A stretch of 17,919 nucleotides of DNA from Acidobacteriaceae bacterium. Its GTDB lineage: Bacteria; Acidobacteriota; Terriglobia; Terriglobales; Acidobacteriaceae. The notes below the pieces were generated by a model. That model did no database searches, had not been told where the DNA came from, and was given only the letters and a program-made list of their open reading frames with translations. Below, piece after piece: positions 14,441 through 17,919 of this stretch. A program made the translations under genes and the position numbers. Every line of letters starts with the position of its first letter. Within the stretch, counting starts at the first letter, position 1. Location of the stretch: the NCBI GenBank assembly GCA_003154055.1, contig PMCH01000147.1:1-17919 (forward strand). Direction: 5' to 3'.

Positions 14441-15334
14441 CTATTTACTTTCGCTCGGGATCAGCTCGCAATTCGCCGTGCACTTCAGGGACTGGAACTC
14501 GATCTCCGCCTTCTTGTGCGAACGAACCGGTGAGTCGGGCAGGATGATCAACGACTGCGGCCCATCGGCCCGGTCGATCTTGCATTCGAACTCCATCGAC
14601 TGCACCCCTCGCTGCTTGCAAGCGGTTTGGCTGAGCGCCCAAGAAAGAGTCTCCGGCTTGTCGTATGCCTGGTCCGCTATCTTTGCGGACAACACCGCGA
14701 TGGTCATTGGCACCTGGGCTTTGATTTTCACCCACATCCGCTGGCCATCGTATTCCGGCGTAACCACGCTGTAGAGTTTCGGCGCCGAGGTGAGATCGTA
14801 CTTCTCCTTCACCGCGCGAAACCACCGGTACTCCGGTTGCACACAATTCTGCATGCATTGCCAGCTGTGATACGTGATCTGCACTTCATTCGGCGCCACC
14901 AGTTGCTTGGCACTCGCCTTCCCCACAATCGCTCCGATTCCCTGAAAAATGGCGCGATCCGCGGTCCGCTCGTCGTGCAGCACCAGCACCATGGCGCGTT
15001 CGGGCGGCAGGTGACATTCGTAAGTCGTGTCCACAACATGCTCGCGCACACAGCGATACTCCAGATTGCCGAGCGTCTCCGGATGCACTTGCGCTTCGTT
15101 CCACTCCCGAGCCCCGGCCATCGCCAGGGTTAGCGGCTGCCGGGCGTGGATGATGACGTGAATATCCCCGCCGTCCGGCCCAGGGTGGTACACCCGCCCG
15201 GCATGGAAGTCCATCGGACTGAGTTCCACGATTTCATCGCTGGCGCGCACCCAGTCGTAAGTTCTGGGCGGTTGCGCCCAGGAGCACGCCGCCAACACAA
15301 CAATTAAAGCCCCAACCCGCCAGAGGTTTCTCAT
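14441..15334 (-). CDS. Cysteine-rich lipoprotein of unknown function with a duplicated unit
   Basis: I do not recognise the family. The 297-residue product has a lipobox-type signal, VLAAC with C17 as the lipidation site, so it is probably a membrane-anchored lipoprotein. The body has two copies of one unit. Unit 1 (about 64-172) contains 'QPLTLAMAGA', 'HPETL', C95 and C107, then C160 and C164; unit 2 (about 206-290) contains 'VPMTIAVLSA', 'KPETL', C239 and C251, then C285 and C289. The spacings C-X11-C and C-X3-C are identical in both units, and the flanks match (YECHLP with FECKID; HSWQCMQNC with QSLKCTANC). Disulfide-stabilised beta domains are likely. The ribosome site is weak. It is divergent from the small basic repeat protein. 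Confidence 0.8.
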   Translation of the reverse strand: MRNLWRVGALIVVLAACSWAQPPRTYDWVRASDEIVELSPMDFHAGRVYHPGPDGGDIHVIIHARQPLTLAMAGAREWNEAQVHPETLGNLEYRCVREHVVDTTYECHLPPERAMVLVLHDERTADRAIFQGIGAIVGKASAKQLVAPNEVQITYHSWQCMQNCVQPEYRWFRAVKEKYDLTSAPKLYSVVTPEYDGQRMWVKIKAQVPMTIAVLSAKIADQAYDKPETLSWALSQTACKQRGVQSMEFECKIDRADGPQSLIILPDSPVRSHKKAEIEFQSLKCTANCELIPSESK

Positions 15335-15528
15335 GGAAAACAGTATTCCGTGGAGCCCCGGCCACGAGGAAAGTAAATCCTGCGTTGTCAGTTACATCGG
15401 TACTGAGTGGCGGGGGTTTCCGCGATTTCCGGGGCCACACCCCCGAGTGACTTTTGACCCCTCCCTTCCGTAACCTCGCCTCGCCCACCCGACAACAACT
15501 ACTCTGCCGCACGGGGGTTTAGACCTAC

Positions 15529-15909
15529 ATGACCAGCAAACTCAGCAGCTCTCTCTTAGCCCTGGCAGTAGGCGGACTGATGTTCGCCGGTTCCGCCTCT
15601 GCTCAAACCGCCACCACCACCTCGGGCGCGGGCCCCGGCGTCGTTGACCCCGGCCATCCGCGCGTTAACCAGGTCAACCGCCGCCAGGCTCACCAGCAGA
15701 AGCGTATCGCCAACGGCGTGAAGAATGGCACGTTGAACCCGAAGGAAACGGCCCACCTCGAGAGACGCGAAGCCAGCGTGCAGAAGCGCGAGCAGGCCGA
15801 CATGGCCAAGCACAATGGCCACCTGACCAAGGTTGAGCAGCGGGGCTTGAATCGCCAGCAGAACCGCATCAGCCGCAGCATTAAGCGCGACAAGACCAAC
15901 AACAAGTAA
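15529..15909 (+). CDS. Small basic secreted protein with a 30-residue repeat
   Basis: The 126-residue product has a signal peptide cut after 'ASA' (25), a Thr/Gly-rich linker, then a highly charged helical region rich in Arg, Lys, Gln and Asn. Two copies of a roughly 30-residue unit are visible, with the turns NGTLNPKE (66-73) and NGHLTKVE (96-103) followed by helices ending in R-rich stretches. This NG-x-L-x-x-x-E turn faintly resembles an EF-hand-like loop, but the ligand set is incomplete. I recall similar short periplasmic proteins in proteobacteria and acidobacteria without assigned function. No good ribosome site is visible; GGGGG sits about 12 bases before the ATG. A strong terminator follows at 15942. 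Confidence 0.8.
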   Translation: MTSKLSSSLLALAVGGLMFAGSASAQTATTTSGAGPGVVDPGHPRVNQVNRRQAHQQKRIANGVKNGTLNPKETAHLERREASVQKREQADMAKHNGHLTKVEQRGLNRQQNRISRSIKRDKTNNK

Positions 15910-15941
15910 GCGCGCCGCGACCGGGCGCAGAATCCGAGGAC

Positions 15942-15970
15942 AGCCGCAGATCTACTGCGGCTTTTCTTTT
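15942..15970 (+). terminator. Intrinsic terminator of the small basic protein gene
   Basis: AGCCGCAG pairs with CTGCGGCT across a five-base loop and is followed by TTTTCTTTT. It lies 33 bases after the stop codon. Its sequence is unrelated to the GGCCACG hairpin family, and it is one-directional. Confidence 0.8.
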
Positions 15971-15985
15971 GCAGGCCGCACATGG

Positions 15986-16012
15986 AAAAAGGCCACGCGT
16001 CGCCGCGTGGCC
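15986..16012 (-). terminator. Terminator of the crystallin-domain gene (minus strand)
   Basis: GGCCACGCG pairs perfectly with CGCGTGGCC across a TCGC loop. The AAAAA on its left reads as a T run on the minus strand, so it fits the end of the four-domain crystallin gene. It belongs to the GGCCACG hairpin family. Confidence 0.8.
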
Positions 16013-16096
16013 CATTCTGATGCTAACTCCCTTTCATGCCGCGTCCTGCTTCGGGCCTTCCGCGCACGCGGACTGCCTGTTTCCAGGGCGAGTCGT

Positions 16097-17437
16097 CTAA
16101 TTCACTCTCGCCGACGAGATCGAGTCATTCCATCCCGAGTAGCGGCCCAGGTCTTCAACGTTGCGGTCGAATCCCTGGCGCTCGCCACGATAGTCATCAT
16201 CCTTGAATACCGTGACGCGCCCTCGCCCGATGATCCGGATCGAACTGACCCTATCGTTAAAACCGATGGGCATGGAAGGCACTTCATCGCCCCCCTGCAG
16301 GCAGAACGAGCGTCCCCGGAAGCCCGCCTCGGTGAAGAAGCAGGCACCGTCGCGGATGTCTTCGCCGCCATCTCCCCCGCCACCACCCGACTGCTCAATC
16401 CGCACCGAAGAGATGGCGTCATTCCAGCGCTCGCCACCGCCGGCATTGCGCAGATCACGAACGCTGTGCCGGAATTCCCGCTTCTCGCTCCGGAAATCGC
16501 TGTCCCGGTAGACTTCGACCTCGACGTCGCCAAAGATCTGCATCGACGAAATCCGGTCGTTAAATCCGCCCGGCACCTGCGGCAGATCTTCTCCGGCGCG
16601 CACGCAGAAGTAGCGGCCCCTGAAATCGCTGTTCTCATAGAAGCACACCCCCGCGCGGGGAGTCTGGGGATTCCACCAATTGCCGCCGCCCTGCCCCCAG
16701 TCGCTGTATTCCAGGCGGATGGAGGAGATCCGATCGTTCCATCCGCTTCCGCGCAAGTCGCGGACACTATCCCGAAACTGTCGCGGCGTGCCGCGGAAGT
16801 CGCTATCGCGATAAACCGTCACCTGCGCGCCGCCGAAAAGCTGGATCGAGCTGATGCGGTCGTTGAAACCCCGGGGAACGTCGTCCATCTGCTGGCCGGG
16901 ATGCAGGCAGAACGCCCGTCCGTTGAAGTCGGAACTCTCGTAGAAGCAAGCGCCGTAGCTGGGGCGCTGGGGCCGTCCCCAGATCGGGCCACCCCACCAA
17001 CTGCCCGGGCCACCCTGGTTCCGGCCGCCCGGAATCAAACCGCCCCGATCGCCGGCATCATCCTGACTCCGGCCGCCCGGGTAGTTCACCCGAATCGCGG
17101 TGATCGCGTCGTTCCACCTGTTCCCCAGTTGCTTAAGATCGGGAACACTCTGGCGAAAAATCTGCTCTTCGCCTCTGAAGTTCTGGTCTTTATTTGCGGC
17201 TACTTCGGCGCGGCCAAAAATCTGAATCGAGCTGATTCTGTCATTGAAGCCGCTCGGCACCATCCCCGTGTTTTCGCCTGCCTTCATGCAGAAAGAACCA
17301 CCCCGATAGTTCGCCTCGGTGTAGAAGCACGCTCCGTCACGCGGCTGGTTTTGATTCCACGCCTGGGCTGACAGCATCACCGGAAGGCAGAGGACAACAA
17401 TTCCCAAAGAAAACTTCAAAGCGGACATCGGACCCAT
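16097..17437 (-). CDS. Secreted protein with four beta/gamma-crystallin domains
   Basis: The 446-residue product has a signal peptide (cut after 'AQA' at 26) and four beta/gamma-crystallin domains at about 35-117, 162-243, 263-347 and 363-445. Each has 'CFY/CFF' and a second cysteine 13 residues later (C37/C50, C164/C177, C265/C278, C366/C379), and two calcium-type N-D-x-x-S-S motifs, for example NDRISS at 65, 192, 234 and 293. Seven of the eight motifs are canonical; the second in domain 1 (NDAITA, 109-114) is degenerate. Domains 2 to 4 repeat at exactly 101 residues. Gly/Trp/Pro-rich linkers join them. The fold is shared with peptidase-inhibitor family I36 and with calcium-binding crystallins; inhibition or calcium binding is inferred. 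The ATG at 17437 has GGGGG seven bases upstream. Transcription ends at 15986. Confidence 0.9.
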   Translation of the reverse strand: MGPMSALKFSLGIVVLCLPVMLSAQAWNQNQPRDGACFYTEANYRGGSFCMKAGENTGMVPSGFNDRISSIQIFGRAEVAANKDQNFRGEEQIFRQSVPDLKQLGNRWNDAITAIRVNYPGGRSQDDAGDRGGLIPGGRNQGGPGSWWGGPIWGRPQRPSYGACFYESSDFNGRAFCLHPGQQMDDVPRGFNDRISSIQLFGGAQVTVYRDSDFRGTPRQFRDSVRDLRGSGWNDRISSIRLEYSDWGQGGGNWWNPQTPRAGVCFYENSDFRGRYFCVRAGEDLPQVPGGFNDRISSMQIFGDVEVEVYRDSDFRSEKREFRHSVRDLRNAGGGERWNDAISSVRIEQSGGGGGDGGEDIRDGACFFTEAGFRGRSFCLQGGDEVPSMPIGFNDRVSSIRIIGRGRVTVFKDDDYRGERQGFDRNVEDLGRYSGWNDSISSARVN

Positions 17438-17679
17438 ATCGAACCCCCTTGCTCCATCCAAGCAGTATTGGCGCTTCGGCGGAATCTCCGCCTTGCGATT
17501 GGAATTATACGTCCCGGATTGCACCCGCAACCGTATCTCTATTTCCGGAGTGACGCAGCGCCGCCGCGACCCGACTCTCCCTTTCGAGGCGCGGCAAGTT
17601 GTTGAGTCCCTGGAATCGCATGAACCGTGGCGTTCACTCGATCATGGCCGCGCGCACGGAGTCAAAAACGAATGCAGGA

Positions 17680-17919
17680 CTATTTCCCGATCGCGTTCAG
17701 CACGGCTGCGTTGATCGCATACGCGGTTCCGTCGCTGCCAATCACCGTCGGAGTGTAGGCCTCACCGATTCCGGTTGAGAGCGTGATCGACTCCGTGAAC
17801 GTATTCGTGGACAGGTTCCAGCGATAGAGTTTGCCGTCCTCGCTGTTCGCCATTACCGATTTCGTTGCCGGATCGATTGCCGCCGTATTGATGCACCACT
17901 CCCGCACCGCTCCCGGGAA
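17680..17919 (-). CDS. Beta-propeller-like protein, C-terminal part (5' end outside the window)
   Basis: An open frame enters from the right edge and ends at the TAG at 17680-17682. The visible 79 residues contain 'SVMANSEDGKLYRWNLSTNTF' and 'YTPTVIGSDGTAYAINAAVL', the repeating pattern of PQQ-type or WD-like propeller blades (short strand, DG turn, strand, Y/W). In similar proteins such blades make up a secreted or periplasmic protein. Only the last two blades are seen, so the family, length and signal peptide cannot be judged. It runs in the same direction as the crystallin gene, about 240 bases upstream of it. Confidence 0.7.
   Translation of the reverse strand, partial: FPGAVREWCINTAAIDPATKSVMANSEDGKLYRWNLSTNTFTESITLSTGIGEAYTPTVIGSDGTAYAINAAVLNAIGK

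Noticed and set aside
15411..15520. CGGGGGTTT repeated at 15411 and 15512, and an inverted ACCCCCG at 15439
   Set aside because: They are short GC-rich words in a GC-rich intergenic region with no helical phasing; not convincing as an operator or hairpin.
16007..17371. Long plus-strand open frame (454 codons)
   Set aside because: It is antisense to the four-domain crystallin gene. Its apparent repeats mirror the repeats of that gene.
1..17919. CRISPR array, insertion sequence, prophage, tRNA or toxin-antitoxin genes
   Set aside because: I found no regularly spaced repeats, transposase or integrase motifs, terminal inverted repeats or tRNA-like sequence in the window.

Overview
The window looks like chromosomal DNA from a GC-rich soil bacterium, most likely an Acidobacteriota (Terriglobia-type) genome. 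That placement is inferred from gene style: a winged-helix/TPR regulator, a membrane regulator-like protein with tandem malectin domains, many single-gene units with secretion signals, an M13 zinc peptidase, and spurious-ORF-rich GC composition. No taxonomic marker is complete enough to prove it. The left edge is the 3' end of a 5S rRNA gene, so the window starts just after a ribosomal RNA operon. There is no sign of phage, insertion sequence, CRISPR array, tRNA or plasmid functions.

Layout from left to right: 5S rRNA end and two hairpin terminators (1-150); SRPBCC-fold protein (+); soluble winged-helix/FlgO-like/TPR regulator (-); small secreted protein (+); transmembrane protein with a regulator-like N-terminus and two malectin domains (-); secreted TPR protein (+); secreted GH18 chitinase-like enzyme (-); secreted metal-dependent amidohydrolase (+); AsmA-like membrane protein (+); secreted M20D-type amidohydrolase/peptidase (-); secreted M13 (neprilysin-like) metallopeptidase (+); cysteine-rich lipoprotein built from a duplicated unit (-); small basic secreted repeat protein (+); secreted protein of four beta/gamma-crystallin domains (-); and the 3' end of a beta-propeller-like gene running off the right edge (-).

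Genes alternate strand almost one by one, so most are probably transcribed singly. Most products carry export signals: hydrolases for glycans, peptides and N-acyl compounds, plus structural or binding proteins. The common theme is the cell envelope and extracellular degradation, not one pathway. Two regulator-type genes each have phased direct repeats just upstream, which are candidate operators.

The most interesting non-coding signal is a family of near-identical bidirectional terminator hairpins (core GGCCACG, often a GAAA loop). They sit at five of the six convergent gene junctions and after the 5S gene, and in none of the divergent junctions. The most interesting proteins are the malectin membrane sensor candidate, the four-domain crystallin protein with an exact 101-residue period, and the duplicated-cysteine lipoprotein.
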